NCBI GenBank assembly: GCA_041918175.1
Contig: JAYRWE010000115.1
Span: 1 to 64,000, forward strand
Source: JABWAN01 sp041918175
GTDB taxonomy: Bacteria > Zhuqueibacterota > Zhuqueibacteria > Zhuqueibacterales > Zhuqueibacteraceae
DNA: 64,000 nucleotides
Direction of reading: 5' to 3'
The notes beneath the pieces were generated by a model. It saw nothing but the letters and a program-made list of their open reading frames with translations, made no database searches and was not told where the DNA came from. Both the position numbers and the translations under genes were made by a program. Numbering within the stretch: position 1 is the stretch's first letter; each line of letters starts with the position of its first letter. Below, in pieces: positions 43,052 to 51,076 of the stretch.

Positions 43052-44350
43052 ATGCAGAACAACTATCTCGACCCATTCATCGAAACCATTGGCCGCGAAG
43101 CGCTCACGCAAATTCAGTTGAAAAAATTTCAACTGCTGCTCGAACCGGTGTTGAACGGCAATGCGTTTTATCGCCGCAAGCTCGGTCAAGCCGGCGTGCG
43201 CCAGCCGGAAGACATTCAAACGCTCGACGATTTGCGGCGGCTGCCGTTTACCACGAAGCTCGAATTGACCAATGACCAGGCCGAGCATCCGCCGTACGGC
43301 ACGAACCTCACGTACACGCGCGAACGCTACACGCGCATTCATCAAACCTCGGGCACCACGGGCGAGCCGCTGCGCTGCTTGGACACGGATGAAAGCTGGC
43401 AGTGGTGGGCGCGCTGTTGGGCCGCGGTGTATAAGGCCGCGAGCGTCACTGCGATGGACCGCATCTTCTTCGCGTTTTCCTTCGGCCCGTTCATCGGCTT
43501 TTGGAGCGCCTACGAAGGCGCGCGCCTCATCGGAGCGCTCTCGTTTCCCGGCGGCGGCATGTCTTCGCATCAACGCGTGCGCGCCATCGTGGTGAATGAC
43601 GTTTCGGTGTTGGTGTGCACGCCGACATATGCGATGCACCTCGTGGAAGTCGCGGAGCAAGAGGGGCTTGACATTAAAAACTCCAACGTGCGCATCACCA
43701 TTCACGCGGGCGAGCCCGGCGCGAGTTTGCCGGCAACGAAGCAGCGCATCGAATCCGCTTGGGGCGCGCGTTGTTACGATCACGCCGGCGCCACCGAAGT
43801 CGGCGCGTGGGGTTATGAATGTATGGCGCAAGCCGGCGTGCATTTGAACGAAGGCGAATTTATTTGCGAAGTGATCGATCCCATCACCGGCAACGCCGCG
43901 CATGAAGGCGAGTTGGTCGTCACGAATCTTGGTCGCACGGGCATGCCGGTGATTCGCTATCGCACCGGCGATCATGTGCGCTTGCAAACCGCGGCGTGTG
44001 AATGCGGGCGCTCGTTTCATCGTCTCGATGGCGGCGTCATCGGCAGAGTGGATGATACGCTCATCGTGCGCGGCATCAACGTTTTTCCCAGCGCGGTGGA
44101 AAACATCGTGCGCGGTTTTGCCGACGTGGGCGAATTTACCGTGGATGTTTATCGGCAAGGCGAGTTAGATGAAATGGAGATTCGCGTCGAAGCCAACTCG
44201 AGCGAACCCGAGTCGGTGGCGAATGCGGTCGGCAACGCGATTCGCAACGGCCTCGGCCTGCGCGTGTCGGTGAAGCCCGTGCCGCTGGGCACGCTTCCGC
44301 GTTTTGATTTAAAAGCAAAGCGTTTTATCGATCATCGTAAAAAAGCATAA
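43052..44350 (+). CDS. PaaK-like aryl-acid ligase (phenylacetate-CoA ligase family)
   Basis: A 432-residue ANL enzyme of the phenylacetate-CoA ligase type. IHQTSGTTGEPLR is the P-loop (about residues 92-104), YDHAGATEVGAWGYEC the adenine and carboxylate-site block, VIRYRTGDHVRL the hinge region and LIVRGINVFPSAVENIV the C-domain motif of this family. CECGRSFHRLDGG carries the Cys pair found in PaaK enzymes. The ATG at 43052 has GGACGAG upstream and lies 11 bases after the chorismate-lyase-like stop, suggesting one operon. It likely activates 4-hydroxybenzoate or a halogenated derivative to the adenylate, then onto CoA or a carrier. Confidence 0.85.
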   Translation: MQNNYLDPFIETIGREALTQIQLKKFQLLLEPVLNGNAFYRRKLGQAGVRQPEDIQTLDDLRRLPFTTKLELTNDQAEHPPYGTNLTYTRERYTRIHQTSGTTGEPLRCLDTDESWQWWARCWAAVYKAASVTAMDRIFFAFSFGPFIGFWSAYEGARLIGALSFPGGGMSSHQRVRAIVVNDVSVLVCTPTYAMHLVEVAEQEGLDIKNSNVRITIHAGEPGASLPATKQRIESAWGARCYDHAGATEVGAWGYECMAQAGVHLNEGEFICEVIDPITGNAAHEGELVVTNLGRTGMPVIRYRTGDHVRLQTAACECGRSFHRLDGGVIGRVDDTLIVRGINVFPSAVENIVRGFADVGEFTVDVYRQGELDEMEIRVEANSSEPESVANAVGNAIRNGLGLRVSVKPVPLGTLPRFDLKAKRFIDHRKKA

Positions 44351-44792
44351 GGCGGCGTTGCGATGCACCCCAAGGTATTCAGCGCAGCTCTGTGCTTTCG
44401 GTGTCGCTCGGCGGCAAAGCTTTCCCGCCGAAATGCGCAGAGGGCACTGCGCGTCATCGAAAAAAACTTCTTAGAATTTGTTCTGAGCCATCGCCTGATG
44501 ATGAATCATCAGGCTAGGAGATGCAAGCCAACTAAAGTTGGCTACCACCCTACGGGTGATTAGCGATCTTTAGATCGCTTCCACCTTTTAGCCTGATGCT
44601 TCAGCATCAGGCGGAGGTTGGCGATTTCACCAATGCAAAATTCAGACTCTATAATTCGCATAACCCGAACGAGCCGGAGCTAAACAAGAAATGCTTTTTT
44701 CGGCAACACTCGGTGACTTCGGAGTCGCTCGGCGGAAAGTTTTGTTTAAAAGCAGCGATCAAATTTAATCGGTGTGAGGAAGCACAAGCATC
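44351..44792. repeat. Gap with type D and type C palindromes
   Basis: Positions 44389-44472 and 44687-44745 carry type D elements (TTTCGGTGTCGCTCGGCGGC, CACTCGGTGACTTCGGAG). Between them, 44491-44648 is a type C unit with TCGCCTGATGATGAATCATC / TTAGCCTGATGCTTCAGC arms, enclosing AACTAAAGTTGGC and GCGATCTTTAGATCGC hairpins and ending in GCAAAATTCAG. No gene is seen. Confidence 0.75.
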
Positions 44793-45803
44793 ATGAGTCA
44801 AAATTTTAGAGTGAGTGATCTCTCTCGGGCGATCGCTTGGCTGGCGCTGAAGATCGTTTATCTCCTCGTGCCTGTGCCGCTTTTGTTTTTGTTTGCGCGC
44901 ATGAAAGGCTTTGTGCTCTCGTTCGTTTCCCGCGAGCGTTCCGAAGTCATAAAAAATCTCACCAACGTTTTCGGCGAGGAAAAGAGCGCGCAGGAAATTC
45001 GCACGATCGCGCGGCAACATTTCATGCATTTGGAGCGGCTGCAATTCAGCAAAATCTGGCGCAAGATTCAGGGCTTTGCTTTTGCGAAAAGTTGCCCGCT
45101 CGAAGGCTTGCAACATTTGGACGCGGCGCTCGCCGAAGGCAAAGGCGCGATCTTGCTCACTGCGCATTACGGCTATAGCCGGCAGATCAGACACTTTCTT
45201 CGTTTGCACAATTATCCCGCATGGATCGTCGGCTCGCAGCTTCCCAAAGACAAGCCCGACCCGCTCTCGAAGTTTGGCCGCTTCCTGCACGATCGTTTGT
45301 TCAAGATCCCGGAGTTTAAAGTTGAAGAAGAAAACGATCTGCCGACCGGCTTGAACATTCGGCCGCTCGTGCAAAAGCTGCAAAAGAATGAAATCGTCAT
45401 TCTCACCGCGGACGGTTTGCGCGCGAGCAATGTCGTCGAAGGCAAGTTGCTCGGCGTGCGCACGGCGTTCGCCACCGGCTCGGTGAGCCTCGCGCGTGGC
45501 ACCGGCGCGAAAGTCTTGCCCGCGTTCATCGTCGATTCCGGCTCCGGCTTGATCGGCCTCAAGCTTTGCATCGAACCGAGTTTGCCGTTGCAATACAGCG
45601 ACAATCCGAAGGAAGATTTCAAAGCGAATCTCGAACAGTTCGCGCGCGTGTTTGAAAATTATATTATGCACTATCCGCATCTTGCGCGCTGGACCAAACG
45701 CGAGTTCTTTGGCAAACGTTATAAAGCGCTCAAAGCCGTGGTCACGGATCGCTACAGCGGCCACTTCAAAGCGCGCAAAGCGGAGTTAGGGCTGGCGCAG
45801 TAA
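44793..45803 (+). CDS. LpxL/HtrB-like lipid acyltransferase (HX4R variant)
   Basis: A 336-residue inner-membrane-associated acyltransferase, the third of its type. An N-terminal hydrophobic segment (AWLALKIVYLLVPVPLLFLF) is followed by LLTAHYGYSRQIRHFL, where the catalytic His has Arg rather than Asp or Glu at the fifth position. IVILTADGLRASNVVEGKLLG and SVSLARGTGAKVLPAFIV are the later conserved blocks. Whole-length similarity to the interrupted gene at 38032 is clear, so this copy could cover that gene's loss. It follows the PaaK-like ligase after a repeat-filled gap and may attach an activated aryl or acyl group to a glycan or lipid acceptor. Confidence 0.85.
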   Translation: MSQNFRVSDLSRAIAWLALKIVYLLVPVPLLFLFARMKGFVLSFVSRERSEVIKNLTNVFGEEKSAQEIRTIARQHFMHLERLQFSKIWRKIQGFAFAKSCPLEGLQHLDAALAEGKGAILLTAHYGYSRQIRHFLRLHNYPAWIVGSQLPKDKPDPLSKFGRFLHDRLFKIPEFKVEEENDLPTGLNIRPLVQKLQKNEIVILTADGLRASNVVEGKLLGVRTAFATGSVSLARGTGAKVLPAFIVDSGSGLIGLKLCIEPSLPLQYSDNPKEDFKANLEQFARVFENYIMHYPHLARWTKREFFGKRYKALKAVVTDRYSGHFKARKAELGLAQ

Positions 45804-46284
45804 CAATCTAAAAGAACTGGCATCACACAGATTAAAAGCGCACGCGGAAAACTCTTCGCTTCTCAGTGCGCGCTATTGATCCTTGTGTAGCACTAAAAAA
45901 TTTTCGGTTCTATGCTGTTTCATGTGGGCAGGTGCGCTTACGAAAACGCCAAAGGCGTTGAATGATAAAGCCCAGGGTAGCGCGAAGCGCACCCTGGGAT
46001 CAGGGTCACAATCTCCAAGAACCCTGAAAGGGTTCAATACCTGATTCCTCAATATCTTTTGTAACGGATTCACATGCCTTAATGCAAAGTTATTGAACCC
46101 CGTTGGGGTTCTTAGAGACTGACGGCTTGTTACCCAGGGTGCCCAGAAGCTGGGCACCCTGGGCTTTCCTCTGCAACGCCTTCGGCGTTGGGAAAAGCAC
46201 GATAAAGAGGGTTTTAGGATTTTAGCCTTCGTTACCCATACTAATCAACACAGAACCAAACTTTCTGAACTTCATCAAAGCCAT
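45804..46284. repeat. Gap with a type H multi-hairpin repeat
   Basis: From about 45930 to 46200 several nested hairpins occur: ACGCCAAAGGCGTTGAATGA, AGCCCAGGGTAGCGCGAAGC / GCACCCTGGG, ACCCTGAAAGGGTTC, AACCCCGTTGGGGTTC, CCCAGGGTGCCCAGAAGC / GGGCACCCTGGG and GCAACGCCTTCGGCGTTG. The first and last pair across the whole unit. Such units are a familiar kind of dispersed repeat in FCB-type genomes. No gene is seen in the rest of the gap. Confidence 0.75.
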
Positions 46285-48015
46285 ATGACCCTCGACATCG
46301 TCTTCGTGTGCCAACAAGGCGAGTTGGAAGTGATGAGCGCGATGCTCGCGGCCTCGCTGCGCCGCGTTTGCGGCAACGCAGTGCATCTGCACGCACTGGA
46401 GCCGAGTCCGCGCGAGGTCTATGGCTCCGTTTCTCCCGCGGCGCGAAAATTTTTAGACGGCCTCGGCGTGAGTTGGTATTCGTTTGCAAATCCGATTTCC
46501 GACGATTATAAAATTTTCAACAAGCTCAACGCTTTCAACATAGAGCCGCGCGGCGACCGCATTCTTTTTTTGGATAGCGACATTATCATTCGGCGTTCGC
46601 TTGCGCCGTTGGAATCGTACTTCTCGCGACCGTTTGCGGCGAAGAGCGGCAACAAGCAACGCTTCTCTTGCCGCGCGGAAGATTGGCAACCGGCATATGG
46701 GCTGTTTGATTTGCCCGTGCCGGAAATGCGCTGGCCCGGCTCGGATAGTCACGAATGGGCGCCGCCCTATTTCAATGCCGGCGTGATCCTCGTCGATCCT
46801 GCTTTGAATTTTTCCGAGTTGTGGATTGACACGTGTCGCCGCATTCATTTTGAAGAACGTGTGCAAATGGCAAATCGCGGCACCGTGCAAGTGGGTTTGC
46901 CCGTCGCGCTTTATCGCCGCAATATTTCATACGCGCTCTTGGATCAGCGCTTCAATTTTGGTTTGAGCAAAGGTTGGCTGCAAACGCGCCGCGCTTGGGC
47001 CGAGGAAGAAGCGCACGTCGTGCATTATTTCAATCCCAAAAATTTGACGGTCGATCCCGTCATTCATCGCGAAGTGTGGCAGCTCGTCAAAGATTTTCAG
47101 TTGGAAGAGATTCTGGCTTTGTCGGAAGGCGGGCAGAAAGTGCTCAAGTCGTTCAAGCGCGAACCGATGGAGATGAAGCCTCATTCGTTGTTGTTTATTG
47201 TGACAACGCAACATGAGCAAGAGGTGACGTCAAACGCTCCCTCTCCTTCGCCCTCAGCCCACAGCCCTCAGCCCTCGAACCGCGCTGCCTTCATCACCGG
47301 CATTCCCGGCAGCGGCGCAAGCCGGCTCGCTGCGCTGCTCGCGGAGTTGCCGAACATTGCAGTGCTGCATGAGCCGAAAATCAAAGCAGAGCTTTTTCAT
47401 TCTGAGAATTTTGAAGCTTTCGAAAGCGCATGGAAGAAATGGCGAGAGGAGTGCTGTGGAGCGCAAACATCATCAGATGTTATTTTCGCCACCAAGCACA
47501 CGCTCGGCTATCTCTCGCACCTCGAACGCATGCTCGACGCGTTTCCGCACGCAACGTTTTTTGTGATGGTGCGCCATCCGTTTGACACGATTTCGCATTG
47601 GTTGAATCAACCCGCATATGGCGAGGCACGATTCATTGAAGAAGATGAGTTGGCTGGTGTGGCCGTATCAAGTCTTCGCGCAGCGCAGCGCGAAAGCCTC
47701 GCGGAGTTGCAGCGTTTGCAAGATGTTGCCATGAAGCGCGCGGGATTGTGGGATTATTTCTCCGATCTCGCACGATTGCACGATCCTGCGGTTCACATTT
47801 TTCGCTATGAAGATTTGCAAAAAAATACTTCTGCAATTTTGCGACATGCTTATGGCTGCCTCTTTCCCAAACGCGAGTTGAATTTGCCGCAAACGAATTT
47901 TCAACGCAACGAGCATGCAGTAGCCGGCTCTTTAAGCGCGTGGGACAAAGAATGCATTCGCTCGATCTGCAGCAACAACGCCGGCGCGTTTGGGTATCAT
48001 CTTTATAAAGATTGA
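46285..48015 (+). CDS. Glycosyltransferase (GT-A)-sulfotransferase fusion
   Basis: A 576-residue two-domain protein. The N-terminal 300 residues are GT-A-like: IVFVCQQGELEVMSAMLAAS opens the fold, and RILFLDSDIIIRRSL (about residues 91-105) holds the DxD metal-binding motif. A Ser/Pro linker near residues 315-330 (PSPSPSAHSPQPSN) leads to a sulfotransferase-like domain: AFITGIPGSGASRLAALLAE (5'-PSB loop) and FVMVRHPFDTISHWLN (3'-PB motif), then HIFRYEDL. The two activities in one chain would glycosylate and sulfate the same acceptor. A paralogue of identical length follows at 48175. Both domains look intact by motif; sugar and acceptor are unknown. Confidence 0.8.
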   Translation: MTLDIVFVCQQGELEVMSAMLAASLRRVCGNAVHLHALEPSPREVYGSVSPAARKFLDGLGVSWYSFANPISDDYKIFNKLNAFNIEPRGDRILFLDSDIIIRRSLAPLESYFSRPFAAKSGNKQRFSCRAEDWQPAYGLFDLPVPEMRWPGSDSHEWAPPYFNAGVILVDPALNFSELWIDTCRRIHFEERVQMANRGTVQVGLPVALYRRNISYALLDQRFNFGLSKGWLQTRRAWAEEEAHVVHYFNPKNLTVDPVIHREVWQLVKDFQLEEILALSEGGQKVLKSFKREPMEMKPHSLLFIVTTQHEQEVTSNAPSPSPSAHSPQPSNRAAFITGIPGSGASRLAALLAELPNIAVLHEPKIKAELFHSENFEAFESAWKKWREECCGAQTSSDVIFATKHTLGYLSHLERMLDAFPHATFFVMVRHPFDTISHWLNQPAYGEARFIEEDELAGVAVSSLRAAQRESLAELQRLQDVAMKRAGLWDYFSDLARLHDPAVHIFRYEDLQKNTSAILRHAYGCLFPKRELNLPQTNFQRNEHAVAGSLSAWDKECIRSICSNNAGAFGYHLYKD

Positions 48016-48142
48016 CGTTCGTAAAGTTCGTAGTAACGCCTTCAGGCGTCAAACGTTGGAATTTTACTCGCTTCAAACTTTCGGGTCAATATCAACGCAT
48101 TACGCCTAAAGGCGTTACTACGAGCGTAAGGCGTTACGACAA
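48016..48142. repeat. Type B repeats in inverted pair
   Basis: GTTCGTAGTAACGCCTTCAG at about 48026 and ACGCCTAAAGGCGTTACTAC near 48103, with an additional partial copy (GTAAGGCGTTACGAC) after it. It lies entirely between the two tandem fusion genes. Confidence 0.75.
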
Positions 48143-48174
48143 GCGCAACTCGGAACCTCAACTTCGAGCACCTC

Positions 48175-49905
48175 ATGAAACTGGACGTCGTTTTCGTTTG
48201 CCAAGCGGGCGATTTAGAAGCGCAGGCCGCATTGCTCGCGGCCTCGGTGCGCAATCATTGCGGCGAGCAAGCCTATCTCCACGTTATCGAGCCGATCCCG
48301 CATGAAGAGTACGGCACGATCTCGCCGGCCACGCGGCGCTTTCTCGACGATCTCGGCGCGAAATGGTATCAATTTCGAAATCCAATTTCCGACGAGTATA
48401 AAGTTTTCAACAAGCTCAACGCTTTCAACATTCACCCCCAAGGCGACCGCATTCTTTTTTTAGACAGCGACATCATTGTGCGGCGCTCGCTCGAAGGTTT
48501 GCAATCCTATCGCAATCGCCCCTTCGCCGCCAAATGCGGATTCCAACAAGCCTTCTCCGCTGATCCCGAAGATTGGAAACCGATTTATCGTTTGTTCGAC
48601 ATGCCCGTTCCCCGCATGCGCTGGCCGGCTTCGGATAGCCACGAATGGGGCCCGCCCTATTTCAGCGCCGCGGTGATTCTCGTCGATCCCGCGCTGGATT
48701 TTTCAAAATGTTTGATCGACACGTGTTTGACCATTCATCAAAACGCCGAGGCGTTGCGGCTCAAAAAGTTGGGCACGGCGCAGATCGGACTTTCCGTTGC
48801 GCCCTATCGTTTGCAGGCCCAGTGCGCGCTGCTCGATAGTCGTTTCAACTTCGCGCTTACGGGCCGGCGGTTGAAAAATTTTAATGGCAATTGCGGCTAT
48901 ATGGTCGGCCACCTCTTTCATTATGGCAATGCCTCGCGTTTAATGAAAACGCCATACCTGCTCTATGAAGTTTATCAACTCTACAAACGTTTTAACCTGA
49001 ATGAGATTTTTGAGCAAGAATCTTCGTGGCATAAATTGCTCTTTGCGCTCGAAGGATTGGATGAAACGCCTTCGGAAGTGGAGCGCCTCAAACCGCAATC
49101 GTCTTTCTGGGAAAACAATCAAAGCGCAAAGCATTTTTTGGTTAAAGGGGAGAGCACGTCGGAAACCCGGCGCCGGCCGGTTTTTATAACTGAGATTCCG
49201 CATAGCGGCGCGTCTCTCTTTGCGGCTTTGCTCGCGAAATTGCCGCACGTCACCGTGAAGCCGGAACCAAAGCCGGCGAGCGAGTTTGCCTCATTCGAAG
49301 AGTGGGCCGCAGCGGTCAAAAATTGGCGCGCGCAGAACGAGGTCGAGCGTGCGCGCGACACGAATGCCATTCTCGCCACGCAGCACGCGGCGAGTTGTTT
49401 GGCGCATGTGGATGCGCTCTTAAAAACTTTTCCGGATGCGCTGCTGTTTATCCTCGTGCGCAATCCGCTCACCACGCTCGCGCAGTGGAGCACTTCGCCT
49501 TCGTTGAAAGAGGCCGGCATGCTCGAAACGGACCGTCTCGCGGGCGTGCATGCGCCCAATCTCGCGGAGCATCGACAGCAGCAATTGGCCGAGTTGCAAA
49601 AGCTCATGGAGCCGATGATGCAGCGCGCGGGCTTGTGGAATTACTTCGCGGGCCTTGCGGATACGCACGACGAGCGCATTCAAATCATGCGCTATGAAGA
49701 CGTGCTCGAACATCCCGCGGCCGTGCTTGCGCATCTTGGCGCGACGTTGTTCGTCGAGCAAAATGTGGAATTGCCCAACGTCGCGTCGCACTTGCAAGCG
49801 CTGGAAGATGCAAGTGCTGCACTAACGGAGCAAGAACGCGAGTGCCTCCGAGCCGCGTGCTCATATAGCGCGGGCGCGTTTGGCTATAATCTTTATGCGG
49901 ATTAG
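48175..49905 (+). CDS. Glycosyltransferase (GT-A)-sulfotransferase fusion (paralogue)
   Basis: A 576-residue tandem paralogue of the preceding gene. VVFVCQAGDLEAQAALLAAS and RILFLDSDIIVRRSLEG define the GT-A domain; FITEIPHSGASLFAALLAKL and LFILVRNPLTTLAQWS define the sulfotransferase domain, then IQIMRYEDV. The 5'-PSB loop has HSGAS where the first copy has GSGAS, and the 3'-PB has RNPLTT for RHPFDT, so cofactor binding or activity may differ. The same domain order and equal length point to a recent-to-moderate gene duplication with divergence. They may modify two positions of one product. Confidence 0.8.
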   Translation: MKLDVVFVCQAGDLEAQAALLAASVRNHCGEQAYLHVIEPIPHEEYGTISPATRRFLDDLGAKWYQFRNPISDEYKVFNKLNAFNIHPQGDRILFLDSDIIVRRSLEGLQSYRNRPFAAKCGFQQAFSADPEDWKPIYRLFDMPVPRMRWPASDSHEWGPPYFSAAVILVDPALDFSKCLIDTCLTIHQNAEALRLKKLGTAQIGLSVAPYRLQAQCALLDSRFNFALTGRRLKNFNGNCGYMVGHLFHYGNASRLMKTPYLLYEVYQLYKRFNLNEIFEQESSWHKLLFALEGLDETPSEVERLKPQSSFWENNQSAKHFLVKGESTSETRRRPVFITEIPHSGASLFAALLAKLPHVTVKPEPKPASEFASFEEWAAAVKNWRAQNEVERARDTNAILATQHAASCLAHVDALLKTFPDALLFILVRNPLTTLAQWSTSPSLKEAGMLETDRLAGVHAPNLAEHRQQQLAELQKLMEPMMQRAGLWNYFAGLADTHDERIQIMRYEDVLEHPAAVLAHLGATLFVEQNVELPNVASHLQALEDASAALTEQERECLRAACSYSAGAFGYNLYAD

Positions 49906-49929
49906 AGAATCAAACTCAGGATAATATTT

Positions 49930-50010
49930 TGAAAGTTTTTCTCGGCGACACTCGGTGACTTCGGCGCATTTCGGTGGAAAAGCTTTGCCGCTGAGTGGCA
50001 CCGATTAAAA
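49930..50010. repeat. Type D palindrome
   Basis: TTTCTCGGCGACACTCGGTG, ACTTCGGCGCATTTCGGTGG and TTGCCGCTGAGTGGCACCGA, a single diverged copy of the type D element, between a fusion gene and the next sulfotransferase. Confidence 0.6.
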
Positions 50011-50046
50011 TTTGCACCACCTCGAACTTCACAAGAGGCGACGATC

Positions 50047-50850
50047 ATGAAAGGTCCTTTTCCCATTATCTGTCGCGGCCACTCCGGCGGCCGTTTGCTC
50101 GCGGAAGCATTTTTCCAAAACGGCTTTTGGATGGGCGTGACCAACGAAAAAACCAAAGACGACATGGAATTTTCGCAACGCATTCCGGCTGTGCGCGAGT
50201 TGGCGTATGCCGGATTTCATTATCCGAACATGACGTCGGCGCAGCAAGAGAACGTGCGAGAAAAGATGCGCGCGTTGGTCGAGGCATCAAAGAATCACTG
50301 CCCCAATCCGGCGGAGCACGTCGCCTTTGGTTGGAAGCGCGCGGTCACGACTTTCATGGTGGAAATTACGATGGACGCCTATCCCGAAGCGAAAGTCGTG
50401 CATTTGATTCGCGACGGCCGCGACACCATGCTCTCGCGCCTTGACTCGCGCATGCGCAAACTCGATGATCCGTATAATCGCTTGATGGTGTTTGGCGATG
50501 AGCATCTTTCGCATTATCGCGGCCAGCCGCTTTCGCACGAATTGATTGAAGAGTATCGCAACGAAATCGAGATGCAGCATTGGGTCACGGCCGTGCGTTT
50601 CGGCATGCGCGGGCGAAAGTATGTGGGACGTTATTTGGAGGTGAAGTATGAAGACTTGTGCTCGCGCCCCGCTGAGACTTTGGGAACAGTCTTCGAGTTT
50701 TTGGAAGTGCCCTATCGCCCGCAAGCGCGCGAGTGGGTAATGGCAAACGCCTCCGCGGCGCGCATGGGAAAATGGAAACAAAATCACGAGGAGTTAAAAG
50801 AAGCGATTGCGATCGGCGCACCGCTGCTGCAAGAGTTGGGTTACGTCTAG
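50047..50850 (+). CDS. Sulfotransferase-family protein
   Basis: A 267-residue cytosolic sulfotransferase-like protein. PIICRGHSGGRLLAEAF close to the start is the 5'-phosphosulfate-binding loop and VVHLIRDGRDTMLSRLDSR near residues 116-134 the 3'-phosphate-binding motif; YLEVKYEDLCSRPAETLG is the familiar following block. GAGGCGACGATC lies upstream of the ATG. It is separated by a type D repeat from another sulfotransferase gene that belongs to a different branch. Probably sulfates a hydroxyl on a sugar or aryl group of the product. Family is clear; acceptor unknown. Confidence 0.85.
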   Translation: MKGPFPIICRGHSGGRLLAEAFFQNGFWMGVTNEKTKDDMEFSQRIPAVRELAYAGFHYPNMTSAQQENVREKMRALVEASKNHCPNPAEHVAFGWKRAVTTFMVEITMDAYPEAKVVHLIRDGRDTMLSRLDSRMRKLDDPYNRLMVFGDEHLSHYRGQPLSHELIEEYRNEIEMQHWVTAVRFGMRGRKYVGRYLEVKYEDLCSRPAETLGTVFEFLEVPYRPQAREWVMANASAARMGKWKQNHEELKEAIAIGAPLLQELGYV

Positions 50851-50869
50851 TCTCTTCGGAATCGAAAAG

Positions 50870-50975
50870 AGCAATGACCTTTCCGCCGAGAAGCACCGAA
50901 GCCACCGAGCGTCACCGAAAAAAGCTTTCACTCGGCGACCATCGGTGACTTCGGCGAAATTCGGAGGGAGATGCT
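50870..50975. repeat. Type D inverted pair
   Basis: ACCGAAGCCACCGAGCGTCA at about 50899 pairs with the downstream CACTCGGCGACCATCGGTGA / CTTCGGCGAAATTCGG. It lies in the gap between two sulfotransferase genes. Confidence 0.65.
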
Positions 50976-51076
50976 TTTCCAATTTGGCCGCGGCTTGTCT
51001 GCGTCGATTCGCGATTCAAAGAATAGGAAGGCTTTTAATTGTTATTTCAAAGCAACCGGCAAGAGATTTTCTCTTT

